Positions 37,026-45,792 of a DNA stretch of 64,000 nucleotides are shown here, one piece after another. How positions within the stretch are numbered: position 1 is the stretch's first letter; each line of letters begins with the position of its first letter. The notes below the pieces were generated by a model. It searched no databases, had not been told where the DNA came from, and saw only the letters and a program-made list of their open reading frames with translations. The position numbers and the translations under genes are program-made. Origin of the DNA: Serratia fonticola (GTDB lineage: Bacteria; Pseudomonadota; Gammaproteobacteria; Enterobacterales; Enterobacteriaceae); contig NZ_VFMK01000001.1 in the NCBI RefSeq assembly GCF_006715025.1, forward strand, positions 5,022,001 through 5,086,000. The letters run 5' to 3'.

Positions 37026-38498
37026 TTACCAGTAACCGAGCCACTTCCACCACACCCCACCAATCAGCGCCCAGATCAGCAGGTTGACCACGCTCATCAC
37101 AAACCCGGTTTTCCACCATTCGCCCAATGTGGCGTAACCTGAGCCGAAGATAATCGGCGCGGTCCCGGTAGCGTAATGGGTTAATGACATCATCAGTGAA
37201 GAAGAGAACGCCAGGATCAGGCCAAGCAGCGCCGGTGGCGCGCCGAGTGCGATACCGGCGGCAAAGAAGGCGGCAAACATGGCGGTAACGTGCGCGGTGG
37301 TGCTGGCAAAGAAGTAATGTGAATACAGATAGACCAGGGTTAATAGAATAGTCCCCCCGACCCAGCTCATCCCCATATGGTCGATCCCCGACCCCACCGT
37401 TTGTGAAAGCCAGCCAATCAGACCCAGCTTGCCAAGGTAAGTCGCCATCATCACCAAGGCAGCAAACCAGACCACGGTATCCCAGGCGCCTTTGTGCTTG
37501 AGCACATCGTCCCAGCTCAGTACGCCGGTTGCCAGCAGAACGGCCAGGCCGATCACCGCCGCCGTCGTTGGGTTAACCGCCAGCACCGGGCCAAAAATCA
37601 TCGCCGGAACCCCTGCCCACAACACCAGCAACAGCGCAAATACGCCCAGTGTGATTTTCTCAGGCAGCGTTATCTGCCCAAGCTGTTGCAGTTTTTCCTG
37701 GGCAAAAAGCGGGGCATCGGGAGTACTTTTAATTTCCGGCGGGTACATCAGATACACCACCAGCGGCATGACGATCAGTGAAAAAATCGCCGGTACCAAC
37801 GCCGCCACCGCCCACATTGACCAGGTCAGTTCGAACTCCGAACCGGCACCTTTGGCAATAAGGTTTACAATTAGCGGGTTCGGTGCCGTTGCGGTGATAA
37901 ACATCGCCGAGGTGATCGGGTTGATATTGTAGTTTACCAACGAGAGATAACGGCCAATCTTGCCCGACGTGTTTAGCTCAGGCTTAGAGCCAAAACTGTC
38001 GGCAATTGATTTCATGATGGGGTGAATGATCCCACCACCACGGGCGGTATTACTCGGTGTGACCGGAGCCAGCACGGTTTCTGCCAGGGTCAATGCATAG
38101 GCGATCCCCAGCGTCTTTTTGCCAAACAGCGAAATGAAGTAGTAACCAATGCGCGAACCCAACCCGGTTTTCGTCAGGCTCAGAGAAATCATGATAGAGA
38201 AGCCGATCAACCAGATAAGCTGGTTGGAGAAGCCACTCAGCGCATCGTCCAGGGCCGCTCCCGGTTTACCTGGGTTAGTCACCTCGGTTATCGCCACCAA
38301 CGCAATGGCGATAATAGAAACGGCACCAATCGGCATCGCTTTGCCGATAATGGCAATGATGGTACCAATAAACAACGCCAGCAGGTGCCAGGCATTCGGA
38401 GCGACCCCTTCAGGGACCGGGATCACAAACCAGATCAGTAGAGCAACAATAACGGCACAAAGGGAAGGAACAGGTTTGAGCGGCGTTAGTTTTTCCAT
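37026..38498 (-). CDS. DASS-family anion:sodium symporter (di- or tricarboxylate)
   Basis: This 490-residue protein with 11-13 hydrophobic segments is a DASS (CitT/TtdT/SdcS) transporter. It shows the first signature APVTPSNTARGGGIIHPI near 145-162 and a second SNT-like site in TTAHVTAMFAAF. It most resembles the plant/bacterial 2-oxoglutarate/malate and citrate/tartrate antiporter branch; the substrate is not predictable here. E. coli has no gene at this place. It lies 142 bases after setA on the same strand and might be read through from it. Confidence 0.85.
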   Translation of the reverse strand: MEKLTPLKPVPSLCAVIVALLIWFVIPVPEGVAPNAWHLLALFIGTIIAIIGKAMPIGAVSIIAIALVAITEVTNPGKPGAALDDALSGFSNQLIWLIGFSIMISLSLTKTGLGSRIGYYFISLFGKKTLGIAYALTLAETVLAPVTPSNTARGGGIIHPIMKSIADSFGSKPELNTSGKIGRYLSLVNYNINPITSAMFITATAPNPLIVNLIAKGAGSEFELTWSMWAVAALVPAIFSLIVMPLVVYLMYPPEIKSTPDAPLFAQEKLQQLGQITLPEKITLGVFALLLVLWAGVPAMIFGPVLAVNPTTAAVIGLAVLLATGVLSWDDVLKHKGAWDTVVWFAALVMMATYLGKLGLIGWLSQTVGSGIDHMGMSWVGGTILLTLVYLYSHYFFASTTAHVTAMFAAFFAAGIALGAPPALLGLILAFSSSLMMSLTHYATGTAPIIFGSGYATLGEWWKTGFVMSVVNLLIWALIGGVWWKWLGYW

Positions 38499-38640
38499 AA
38501 CATACCCACTTTAAAAAACGGGATCGGCGTCTTAGTAACAAGACGAGTAAGAGCGCAATACCTGCGCTCTGATAAATTCATCTTAGAGAGTAGCGGAAAA
38601 TGTTATCAATGATATGCGTCAATTAACATTGTGTTACACC

Positions 38641-39828
38641 TTACACTTCCCGCACTCTGGCACACATCCACAGTGCCAGCCCCGCAAGCAGCGTGATCAA
38701 CCAGTACACCGCATAGTGTCCAAGATTTTCCACTAATACTCCCTGCAGTACGCCGGCCAGGATCACCCCGGTAGAAATACTGTTGGTAAACATCGTCGTA
38801 GCCGCACCTGGCCGTCCCGGCATCAGGTCCTGAAAATACAGCATGCCGATCCCGGCGATAATTCCGATAAAGATTGCATTAAATAGCTGTAAAACCATCA
38901 GAGCCAATTTGAATTTGAACAGTACCAGCCCGGCGTAAAACAGCACCCCCGCCGCAACGGCAAACAGCATCATATTACGTTTGCCAAAGCGTTTAACGTA
39001 ATAGCCCGCCAGCAGCATAGCTGGAATTTCCAATCCGGCTGCGGTGCCCATCAGCAAACCGGCCAATCGCTCAGGCAAACCTAAATCGGCAGTGATATAC
39101 AGTGGCATATCGATGATATACATGGTGTTACAGGTCCACATCAGCATCGAGGCGATAAACAGCAGACGAACATCCGGATCGCGCCAGGCACCTATCGGCG
39201 CGATGGGCGGAGCATCCACGCTGATCTCCACCTGAGCCCGTGGCACCGAAGGCAATATCAGCCATACCAGTAGCACGCTGATGCCAAAAATCACCGCAGC
39301 GATTATAAACATCACCGTAAAGCCGTAGTTAAGCGCCAGCATAAATGACAACGGCGGGCCAATCACCCAGGCCAGCGAAAGCTGAGCACGCATTACCGAA
39401 CTGAACATCACCACTTCACGTGCCGAACTGTCTGCATACTCACGTGCCAGGGCAAAAATCTGTGGCATGGCAGTGTTGGCAATCGCGGCCAACAACACCC
39501 CCGCAGTGATCAATGTCAGATAATCTCGGTTAAAGGCAAAGAGCAGGCTGTTACCCACGGCCATCATGCAGCACAGCAGGATCAGCTTGCGCCGATCGCC
39601 ACGCGTATCCGAGCGCTTGGCCAACAGAAAGCTGACGATAATCCCGGCGATGGCATTCACGGTATAAAACATCCCCACCCACAGCGGGCGAACTTTAACT
39701 TCCGTGGTCAGGAACAGACTTAGCGTTGGCGCTTGTAACGCCCCAGCGATGCCGGTCAGGAAGGCAATAATCAGGAAAGCGGCAAAAACGGGATTAAAGC
39801 GGCGTGGCAACCAACGAGTGAAGTTCAT
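38641..39828 (-). CDS. setA: Sugar efflux transporter SetA
   Basis: SetA is an MFS exporter of glucosides and lactose and in E. coli helps relieve glucose-phosphate stress. The 395-residue protein has 12 membrane segments and matches E. coli SetA closely (GALQAPTLSLFL, FYTVNAIAGIIVSFLLAKRSDTRGDRRK, LMGTAAGLEIPAMLLAGYYVKR). The ATG at 39828 gives the conserved length; 40 upstream in-frame residues overlap sgrS and were rejected. It lies downstream of sgrS on the same strand, as in E. coli where the two are co-transcribed. Confidence 0.95.
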   Translation of the reverse strand: MNFTRWLPRRFNPVFAAFLIIAFLTGIAGALQAPTLSLFLTTEVKVRPLWVGMFYTVNAIAGIIVSFLLAKRSDTRGDRRKLILLCCMMAVGNSLLFAFNRDYLTLITAGVLLAAIANTAMPQIFALAREYADSSAREVVMFSSVMRAQLSLAWVIGPPLSFMLALNYGFTVMFIIAAVIFGISVLLVWLILPSVPRAQVEISVDAPPIAPIGAWRDPDVRLLFIASMLMWTCNTMYIIDMPLYITADLGLPERLAGLLMGTAAGLEIPAMLLAGYYVKRFGKRNMMLFAVAAGVLFYAGLVLFKFKLALMVLQLFNAIFIGIIAGIGMLYFQDLMPGRPGAATTMFTNSISTGVILAGVLQGVLVENLGHYAVYWLITLLAGLALWMCARVREV

Positions 39829-39903
39829 ACCTGCATCCCTGAGCAGAAATAAAGGAAACCATGCTACAGAAGGAAAATGAGAGAAGAAAGCAATGGCGGC
39901 AGA

Positions 39904-40139
39904 TAAAAATGCCAGTGAGTTTCCCCACTGGCTGGTGAAAAGCACCATTACTCAGAAACACTTTTTATACAGGGACGTGGCAAAATCACGTTCCTATATC
40001 CAATGGATTTCACGTTGCAGTCAAGCGGCCAGTTTGTCCATCCCTAGAAGCTTACTAAAGTCAAATGACTGGGGTGGGCAAATGCAGCCAACAACGCTGC
40101 AGCTTGAAAGACCAAGAGGATCCCCTCTGCTGTTTCAAC
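39904..40139 (-). ncRNA. sgrS: Small RNA SgrS with an ERIC repeat as its middle part
   Basis: SgrS is the Hfq-dependent RNA that shuts off ptsG and other sugar transporter messages during glucose-phosphate stress. The 3' part is recognisable: GTGTTTCTGAGTAATGGTG, a small hairpin GGTG-CTTTT-CACC, then a 9-bp terminator stem with a GAAA loop (39932-39911) and a T-run. It resembles the E. coli 3' end GTGTGACTGAGTATTGGTG. The 5' end GTTGAAACAGCAGAGGGG resembles E. coli GATGAAGCAAGGGGG and forms a small hairpin. Between these the sequence is an ERIC element; no sgrT is present. Length is about 236 nt (227 in E. coli). It sits between setA and divergent sgrR, as expected. Confidence 0.85.
39995..40118. 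repeat. ERIC element 4, inside sgrS
   Basis: About 124 bp, with ATCCAATGGATTTCACGTTG at the left, core arms AGCTTACTAAAGTCAAATGACTGGGG and CCAACAACGCTGCAGCTTGAAAGAC at the right. It lies wholly between the conserved 5' and 3' parts of sgrS. Confidence 0.85.
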
Positions 40140-40146
40140 TACCAGA

Positions 40147-40175
40147 ATTATCGGCGTAATATAGGGAAAGATAAA
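40147..40175 (-). promoter_or_regulatory. Predicted sgrS promoter
   Basis: On the minus strand TTTATC (40175-40170), a 17-base spacer and GATAAT (40152-40147) place the start at 40139-40140, exactly at the base aligned with the E. coli SgrS 5' end. The weak -35 fits a promoter that needs the activator SgrR, whose gene starts 68 bases away. Confidence 0.65.
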
Positions 40176-40207
40176 TTGACGACTTGATACCGGAGTGTTC
40201 CTCTTTT

Positions 40208-41869
40208 ATGTCTACCTCGCGCTTGCAGCAGCAGTTTATTCGCCTATGGCAATGTTGCCATGGTCAAACCACCGAGACCACACTGCAAGAGCTGGCCGAG
40301 GTGCTCAGTTGTTCCCGTCGTCATGTCCGTTCGTTGCTGGGGGCCATGCAGCACGAGGGTTGGCTAACCTGGCAGGCTGAATCCGGGCGAGGTAAACGCT
40401 CGCAGCTGAGTTTTCATTACACCGGCCTGGCTTTGCAGCAGCAACGGGCCGAAGAGTTACTGGAACAGGATCGTATTGACCAGTTGGTACAATTGGTTGG
40501 CGATAAAAATGTGGTACGCCAGATGTTGCTCTCCCAGTTGGGGCGTAGCTTTCGTCAGGGTAAGCATATCCTGCGAGTCCTCTACTATCGCCAGCTTTAC
40601 AATCTGTTGCCCGGCTCCGCGCTACGTCGTTCGGAAACCCACCTGGCCCGACAGATTTTCAACGGTCTGACCCGAATAAATGAGGAAAACGGGGAACTGG
40701 AATCCGATCTCTCACACCATTGGCAAACGGTGACGCCCCTTCACTGGCGTTTTTATCTCCGCCCAGCCATTCATTTTCACCATGGTCGCGAGTTGGAAAT
40801 GGAAGATGTGATCCACACGCTGAACCGCCTGATCCCACAACCCCTGTTTTCCCATATCGCCAGGGTCGTCTCCCCCACCCCCTACGTCATCGACGTCCAC
40901 CTGCACACGCCTGACTATTGGCTGCCGTGGCTACTAGGCAGCGTACACGCCATGATACTGCCGCGCGAATGGCAGAGTCTGCCGGATTTTGCCCGTCATC
41001 CCATTGGTACCGGCCCTTATCGGGTTTTACATAATCATCAGAGCCAGATGAAAATTCAGGCTTTCGACGACTATTTTGGCTATCGCGCGCTGATCGATGA
41101 AGTCAATATCTGGGTATTACCGGAGGTGACCGAAGAGCTGGCGCACTCAGGCGTACAGCTTCAAGGAGATGATACCGGCAGAAATGAGTTGGAAAGCCGC
41201 CTGGAGGAAGGCTGCTATTTCCTCTTGTTTGACCAACGTTCAACGCAGGCTGCCAACCCCGAAATCTGCAGTTGGCTGTGCGCATTGATTAACCCCATCG
41301 CACTGCTGAGTCAAGCCGGGCCACTCTATCAGCGCTATTGGGCACCGGCCTACGGGATCCTCCCGCGCTGGTTACATAACCGCGCTTTAGAGCAACGCCC
41401 CAAGCCCGCAGGTTTGACTGAACTGACGCTGACGTTTTACAGCGAACACTCTGAATTCCATGTGATCCAGCAAGCCATCACATCATTGCTGGCCGAGCAA
41501 GGCATCAAGCTAAAGGTGCAAACCGTTAACTATGATGCCTGGCACAAAGGCGAGGCGCAGAGCGACCTGTGGCTTGGCAGCGCCAACTTTACCCTGCCGC
41601 TGGAGTTTTCCCTGTTTGCGACCCTGTATGAATTACCGCTGATCCAACACTGTTTGAGCGAAAATATCGCGCAGGATGCTGCGTTGTGGAGAGATAACAA
41701 ATTGCCCATGGCTGAGTTTTGCCAGCGACTGGTCAGCAGCCATCAGTTACATCCTTTGTTCCATCACTGGCTGCAATTGCATGGCCAACGCAGTATGCGC
41801 GGCGTCCGGATGAATACGCTCGGCTGGTTTGACTTTAAATCTGCCTGGTTTGCACCGCCGGAAGCATAA
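40208..41869 (+). CDS. sgrR: Transcriptional regulator SgrR
   Basis: SgrR activates sgrS (and setA) in glucose-phosphate stress and represses itself. The 553-residue protein has an N-terminal winged helix-turn-helix (LQELAEVLSCSRRHVRSLLGAMQHEGWLTW, about 25-54) and a C-terminal domain like extracellular solute-binding proteins of family 5, probably the effector sensor. The ATG at 40208 starts MSTSRLQQQFIRLWQCC as in E. coli; eight upstream codons were excluded. It is divergent from sgrS. Confidence 0.96.
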   Translation: MSTSRLQQQFIRLWQCCHGQTTETTLQELAEVLSCSRRHVRSLLGAMQHEGWLTWQAESGRGKRSQLSFHYTGLALQQQRAEELLEQDRIDQLVQLVGDKNVVRQMLLSQLGRSFRQGKHILRVLYYRQLYNLLPGSALRRSETHLARQIFNGLTRINEENGELESDLSHHWQTVTPLHWRFYLRPAIHFHHGRELEMEDVIHTLNRLIPQPLFSHIARVVSPTPYVIDVHLHTPDYWLPWLLGSVHAMILPREWQSLPDFARHPIGTGPYRVLHNHQSQMKIQAFDDYFGYRALIDEVNIWVLPEVTEELAHSGVQLQGDDTGRNELESRLEEGCYFLLFDQRSTQAANPEICSWLCALINPIALLSQAGPLYQRYWAPAYGILPRWLHNRALEQRPKPAGLTELTLTFYSEHSEFHVIQQAITSLLAEQGIKLKVQTVNYDAWHKGEAQSDLWLGSANFTLPLEFSLFATLYELPLIQHCLSENIAQDAALWRDNKLPMAEFCQRLVSSHQLHPLFHHWLQLHGQRSMRGVRMNTLGWFDFKSAWFAPPEA

Positions 41870-41910
41870 TCGTCTTTCACCGCTGCCACTTAGTCTTTAC
41901 AATAGCGCCG

Positions 41911-42030
41911 ACTCAACGGGGTGCGGAAAACAACTGTCGTTGCATAAGAGATACGAGCGTAGTGCGTTTTTTCCGCTGAGAGCACACCCGTCGAACCTGA
42001 TCCGGTCAATACCGGCGGAGGGATTTGAGC
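41911..42030 (+). ncRNA. TPP riboswitch upstream of thiB (sroA-type)
   Basis: The leader has the conserved thi box: ACTCAACGGGGTGCGG, CCGCTGAGAGCACACCCG, TCGAACCTGATCCGGT, and AATACCGGCGGAGGGATTTG. The helix between GGTGCGGAAA and TTTTCCGCTGAGA is lengthened by an extra arm of about 45 bases compared with the short E. coli form. Binding of thiamine diphosphate should reduce thiBPQ expression. In E. coli the same leader also accumulates as the small RNA SroA. Confidence 0.95.
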
Positions 42031-42050
42031 ATGGCGCTGCTTTGTTGCTT

Positions 42051-42175
42051 ATCCCCAATAGATTTCAAGTCGCAGCTAGGCGGCAAGCGCCCTTACCCCC
42101 TGGAGCTTATATTGATAAGTGACTGGGGTAAGGGCATGCAGTCAACAACGCTGCGGCTTGAAAGATGATGGGGAT
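42051..42175. repeat. ERIC element 5, between the TPP aptamer and thiB
   Basis: About 125 bp bounded by ATCCCCAATAGATTTCAAGT and GGCTTGAAAGATGATGGGGA, with core CCCTTACCCCCTGGAGCTTA ... TAAGTGACTGGGGTAAGGG. The core is a long, almost perfect hairpin in RNA. It moves the thiB ribosome site to 188 bases beyond the aptamer. Confidence 0.9.
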
Positions 42176-42217
42176 CGCCCTCAGATACCTTTGCCCCTTA
42201 TTTCTCAGGAGTGCAAA

Positions 42218-43204
42218 GTGGTCAAAAAATACCTGCCCTGTCTACTGTTGTTGTTAGCGATGCCAACCTTGGCCAAAGAGACGCTGACGGTTTATACCTA
42301 TGATTCTTTTGCTGCCGATTGGGGCCCTGGCCCGGCGGTAAAAAAAGCCTTTGAAGCCGAATGCGACTGTGAATTGAAATTCGTGGCACTGGAAGACGGT
42401 GTTTCATTACTCAACCGCCTGAGAATGGAAGGCCGGAACAGCGCTGCCGACGTCGTACTGGGGTTAGACAACAACCTGCTGCAAGCTGCGCAACAGACCG
42501 GTCTGTTCGCCGAAAGTAACGTGGATACCAGCAAGCTTACCGTACCCGGTGGCTGGCAAAATAAAACCTTCGTGCCTTACGACTATGGCTACTTCGCTTT
42601 CGTCTACAACAAAGACAAACTGAAGAACCCGCCGAAAAGCCTGAAAGAACTGGTCAGCAGCACCCAGCCCTGGAAGATCATCTATCAGGATCCGCGCACC
42701 AGCACCCCAGGACTTGGCCTACTGCTCTGGATGCAGAAAGTGTATGGTGATGAAGCACCTCAAGCCTGGCAACAATTGGCGAAGAAAACCGTCACCGTCA
42801 CCAAAGGTTGGAGTGAAGCCTACGGCCTGTTCCTGAAAGGTGAAGGTGATATGGTGCTCAGTTACACCACCTCGCCAGCCTACCATCTGATCGAAGAGAA
42901 AAAAGACAGCTATGCCGCCGCAAACTTCAGCGAAGGGCATTATCTGCAGATTGAAATTGCTGGCAAGCTAAAAGCCAGCAAGCAGCCAGAACTGGCGGAG
43001 CGTTTCATGCAGTTTATGGTATCTCCGGCATTCCAGAACCACATTCCAACCGGTAACTGGATGTACCCCGTCATCAAGACGGATCTGCCAGCCGGTTTTG
43101 CACAGATGACCGTACCGCAAAAGGCACTGCAGTTCAGCGCTGATGAAGTGGCCCAACAACGCAGTCATTGGATCCGGGCATGGCAAACCGCCGTCAGCCA
43201 CTGA
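42218..43204 (+). CDS. thiB: Thiamine/TPP-binding periplasmic protein
   Basis: ThiB captures thiamine and its phosphates in the periplasm for the ThiPQ transporter. The 328-residue protein has a signal peptide of about 18-19 residues (VKKYLPCLLLLLAMPTLA) and the mature start KETLTVYTYDSFAADWGPGP; the rest is about as long as in E. coli. The GTG at 42218 was chosen because it follows AGGAG at good spacing and gives the signal peptide; an upstream ATG in frame lies within the ERIC element. Confidence 0.95.
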   Translation: MVKKYLPCLLLLLAMPTLAKETLTVYTYDSFAADWGPGPAVKKAFEAECDCELKFVALEDGVSLLNRLRMEGRNSAADVVLGLDNNLLQAAQQTGLFAESNVDTSKLTVPGGWQNKTFVPYDYGYFAFVYNKDKLKNPPKSLKELVSSTQPWKIIYQDPRTSTPGLGLLLWMQKVYGDEAPQAWQQLAKKTVTVTKGWSEAYGLFLKGEGDMVLSYTTSPAYHLIEEKKDSYAAANFSEGHYLQIEIAGKLKASKQPELAERFMQFMVSPAFQNHIPTGNWMYPVIKTDLPAGFAQMTVPQKALQFSADEVAQQRSHWIRAWQTAVSH

Positions 43205-44787
43205 TCCCCCACTGGTTATGGCCGGGACTGATGGCTTGTGGCCTGATCCTGGTTATCGCCCTTGCCGCCATGGGTTCCCTATGGCGGCATGCACCTGAGA
43301 GCGACTGGCGTAGTGTGTGGCAAGACCGTTATCTGTGGCACGTTGTGCGCTTCACTTTTTGGCAGGCGCTGCTGTCTGCCCTAATCTCGGTGCTCCCTGC
43401 CATCTGGCTTGCCCGCGCGCTTTATCGTCGCCGCTTTCCTGGCCGCAATTTGCTCTTGCGCCTATGCGCCATGACGTTGGTACTACCGGTACTGGTAGCC
43501 GTATTTGGCCTGCTGAGCGTCTATGGCAGGCAAGGCTGGTTGGCAACGTTATGTGGCTGGCTTGGCGTGCATTACAGTTTCTCGCCGTATGGCCTGCAAG
43601 GCATTCTGTTGGCCCACCTTTTCTTTAACTTACCGCTGGCAACCCGCTTACTGTTACAGGCTCTGGAAAATATCCCGGTAGAGCAACGTCAACTTGCCGC
43701 ACAGTTGGGAATGAACGGTTGGCAGCAATTCCGCTTTGTCGAATGGCCTGCGCTACGCCGCCAAATCCTGCCCAGTGGCGCCTTGGTGTTTATGCTGTGT
43801 TTTGCCAGCTTCGCCACCGTGCTGTCGTTAGGAGGCGGGCCACAGGCCACCACCATTGAATTGGCCATCTATCAGGCATTAAGTTACGACTACGATCTCA
43901 GCCGTGCCGCACTCCTGGCCCTGATCCAACTGGGTTGCTGCCTTGGGCTGGTGGTACTCAGCCAGCGTTTAAGCCAGGCGTTACCGGTCGGCCATACCCA
44001 TGCCCAGCATTGGCGCAACCCGGAAGACAGTCTTTGGCGGCGCGTCAGCGACACGCTGTTGATTGCTGCGGCCCTGTTCCTCTTGTTGCCGCCGCTGCTG
44101 GCAGTTATCGTCGACGGCGCCAACCAGACTCTCGTTACCGTGCTGCAGCAACAAATACTATGGCAAGCCATGTTCACCTCACTGCGTATTGCCATCGGTG
44201 CCGGCTTACTGTGCGTGGTATTGACCATGATGTTGCTCTGGAGCAGCCGCGAGCTGAAGCTGCGGCACAGCGCCACCTGGGGCCAAACGCTGGAGCTGAG
44301 TGGCATGGTGATCCTGGCAATGCCGGGCATCGTGCTGGCTACCGGCTTCTTCTTGCTGCTTAGCGATACGACTGGGCTGCCGCAATCACCCTATGCGCTG
44401 GTGATCCTTACCAATGCGCTGATGGCCGTGCCTTACGCACTGAAAGTGCTGGAAAACCCAATGCGCGATCTGGCCGAGCGTTATAATCCGTTGTGCCTGT
44501 CGCTGGATATTCACGGCTGGCAACGGCTGCGCTGGATTGAGCTGAAAGCGCTAAAACGCCCAATAGCCCAGGCACTGGCCTTCGCTTGCGTGCTGTCGCT
44601 TGGGGATTTCGGTGTGGTAGCCTTGTTTGGCAACGAACAGTTCCGTACCCTGCCTTTTTATCTTTATCAGCAGATTGGAGCCTATCGTAACAACGACGGG
44701 GCGGTCACCGCGCTGCTGCTGTTGCTGCTGTGCTTCCTGCTGTTTACCCTGATTGAACGCTTACCGGGCCGCCATGCTGACGCTTGA
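43180..44787 (+). CDS. thiP: Thiamine ABC transporter permease ThiP
   Basis: ThiP is the inner-membrane permease for thiamine and TPP. The 535-residue protein is a fused double permease with about 12 membrane segments and two EAA-type loops (RQLAAQLGMNGWQQFRFVEWP near 172-192; YNPLCLSLDIHGWQRLRWIELKALKRP near 434-460) that contact ThiQ. The ATG at 43180 gives MANRRQPLIPHW, like E. coli, and overlaps the end of thiB by 25 bases. Confidence 0.96.
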   Translation: MANRRQPLIPHWLWPGLMACGLILVIALAAMGSLWRHAPESDWRSVWQDRYLWHVVRFTFWQALLSALISVLPAIWLARALYRRRFPGRNLLLRLCAMTLVLPVLVAVFGLLSVYGRQGWLATLCGWLGVHYSFSPYGLQGILLAHLFFNLPLATRLLLQALENIPVEQRQLAAQLGMNGWQQFRFVEWPALRRQILPSGALVFMLCFASFATVLSLGGGPQATTIELAIYQALSYDYDLSRAALLALIQLGCCLGLVVLSQRLSQALPVGHTHAQHWRNPEDSLWRRVSDTLLIAAALFLLLPPLLAVIVDGANQTLVTVLQQQILWQAMFTSLRIAIGAGLLCVVLTMMLLWSSRELKLRHSATWGQTLELSGMVILAMPGIVLATGFFLLLSDTTGLPQSPYALVILTNALMAVPYALKVLENPMRDLAERYNPLCLSLDIHGWQRLRWIELKALKRPIAQALAFACVLSLGDFGVVALFGNEQFRTLPFYLYQQIGAYRNNDGAVTALLLLLLCFLLFTLIERLPGRHADA

Positions 44788-45478
44788 AAAACTGACTTAC
44801 CTGTACGAACACCTACCAATGCGCTTTGATCTACGCATACAGCAAGGAGAGCATGTCGCGGTGCTGGGGCCTAGCGGTGCGGGCAAAAGTACCCTGCTCA
44901 GCCTGATCGCCGGTTTTCTGCCTGCCGCCAGTGGCAAACTGTTGCTGAATGGTAGCGATCACACCGCAACGCCACCGGCCAAACGTCCGGTTTCAATGCT
45001 ATTTCAAGATAACAACCTGTTTGCTCATCTGACGGTAATGCAGAATATCGGTTTAGGGTTGGATCCCGGTTTGCGTCTCAACGCAGCACAAAAGCAGCAG
45101 TTGACGCAGATTGCTCATCAGGTCGGACTGGAGGATCATCTTCAGCGCCTGCCGTCACAGCTTTCCGGTGGGCAGCGACAGCGTGCCGCATTGGCACGTT
45201 GCCTGATCCGCCAACAGCCAATACTGTTGCTCGACGAGCCTTTTTCTGCCCTTGATCCGGCCCTGCGCAATGAAATGTTGCTGCTATTGCAAGACGTCTG
45301 CGATCGGCGCCAGCTTACGTTACTGATGGTGTCGCACAATCTTGAAGACGCTGCCCGCATCGCCCCACGCACCTTGCTGGTCGTCGATGGCCGCATCTAT
45401 TATGACGGGCCAACCCAGGCGTTGATGAATGGCCATGCGCCAGAAGCGCACGTACTGGGCATTCACGCTAAACCGTGA
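44774..45478 (+). CDS. thiQ: Thiamine ABC transporter ATPase ThiQ
   Basis: ThiQ powers ThiBP. The 234-residue protein has Walker A GPSGAGKST at 32-40, the Q-loop MLFQDNN, the ABC signature LSGGQRQRAALARC, Walker B ILLLDEPFSALDP and the switch His in VSHNLEDAARIA. The ATG at 44774 lies inside the end of thiP (14 bases overlap) and matches the E. coli start. Confidence 0.97.
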   Translation: MLTLEKLTYLYEHLPMRFDLRIQQGEHVAVLGPSGAGKSTLLSLIAGFLPAASGKLLLNGSDHTATPPAKRPVSMLFQDNNLFAHLTVMQNIGLGLDPGLRLNAAQKQQLTQIAHQVGLEDHLQRLPSQLSGGQRQRAALARCLIRQQPILLLDEPFSALDPALRNEMLLLLQDVCDRRQLTLLMVSHNLEDAARIAPRTLLVVDGRIYYDGPTQALMNGHAPEAHVLGIHAKP

Positions 45479-45582
45479 TCAATCACGCGTTTTTTATGCT
45501 GAATAAATAAACCTGTTGTGCCAATTTTGCACCTGTGGTTTTATAAAATTCTGTTTTTGACTACTGATGATAAGGTTCCCCT

Positions 45583-45681
45583 GTGATCGCATCCTCGCTG
45601 ACTTCGACCCTACTAATTACCGCGCTACCAGCCGCGGTGGTCGTCGTGCGTGTGGTAGTGGTCGTCGGCAGTGCGCCGTAG
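45583..45681 (+). CDS. ivbL: ilvB operon leader peptide
   Basis: This 32-residue peptide ends LPAAVVVVRVVVVVGSAP, almost the same as E. coli IvbL, and also contains neighbouring leucines (two CTA codons). Pausing at the valine and leucine codons controls the attenuator that follows. It starts with GTG behind AAGG (45572-45575); an ATG upstream is in another frame. Confidence 0.93.
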   Translation: MIASSLTSTLLITALPAAVVVVRVVVVVGSAP

Positions 45682-45706
45682 GGTCCGAATCAACGCATAG
45701 ATTCCC

Positions 45707-45745
45707 AAACCCCGCCGGCGCAAACCGGGCGGGGTTTCTTGTTTT
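45707..45745 (+). terminator. ilvB attenuator terminator
   Basis: AAACCCCGCC (45707-45716) pairs with GGCGGGGTTT (45728-45737), followed by CTTGTTTT. It lies 26 bases after ivbL and about 50 bases before ilvB. Confidence 0.9.
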
Positions 45746-45792
45746 AGTCCCCTGCCCAGAAATGTGAACCGGCCCTGAGAAAGGATAGGCAC

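Noticed and set aside
39904..40139. sgrT within sgrS
   Set aside because: No frame resembling SgrT exists; the position is occupied by the ERIC element.
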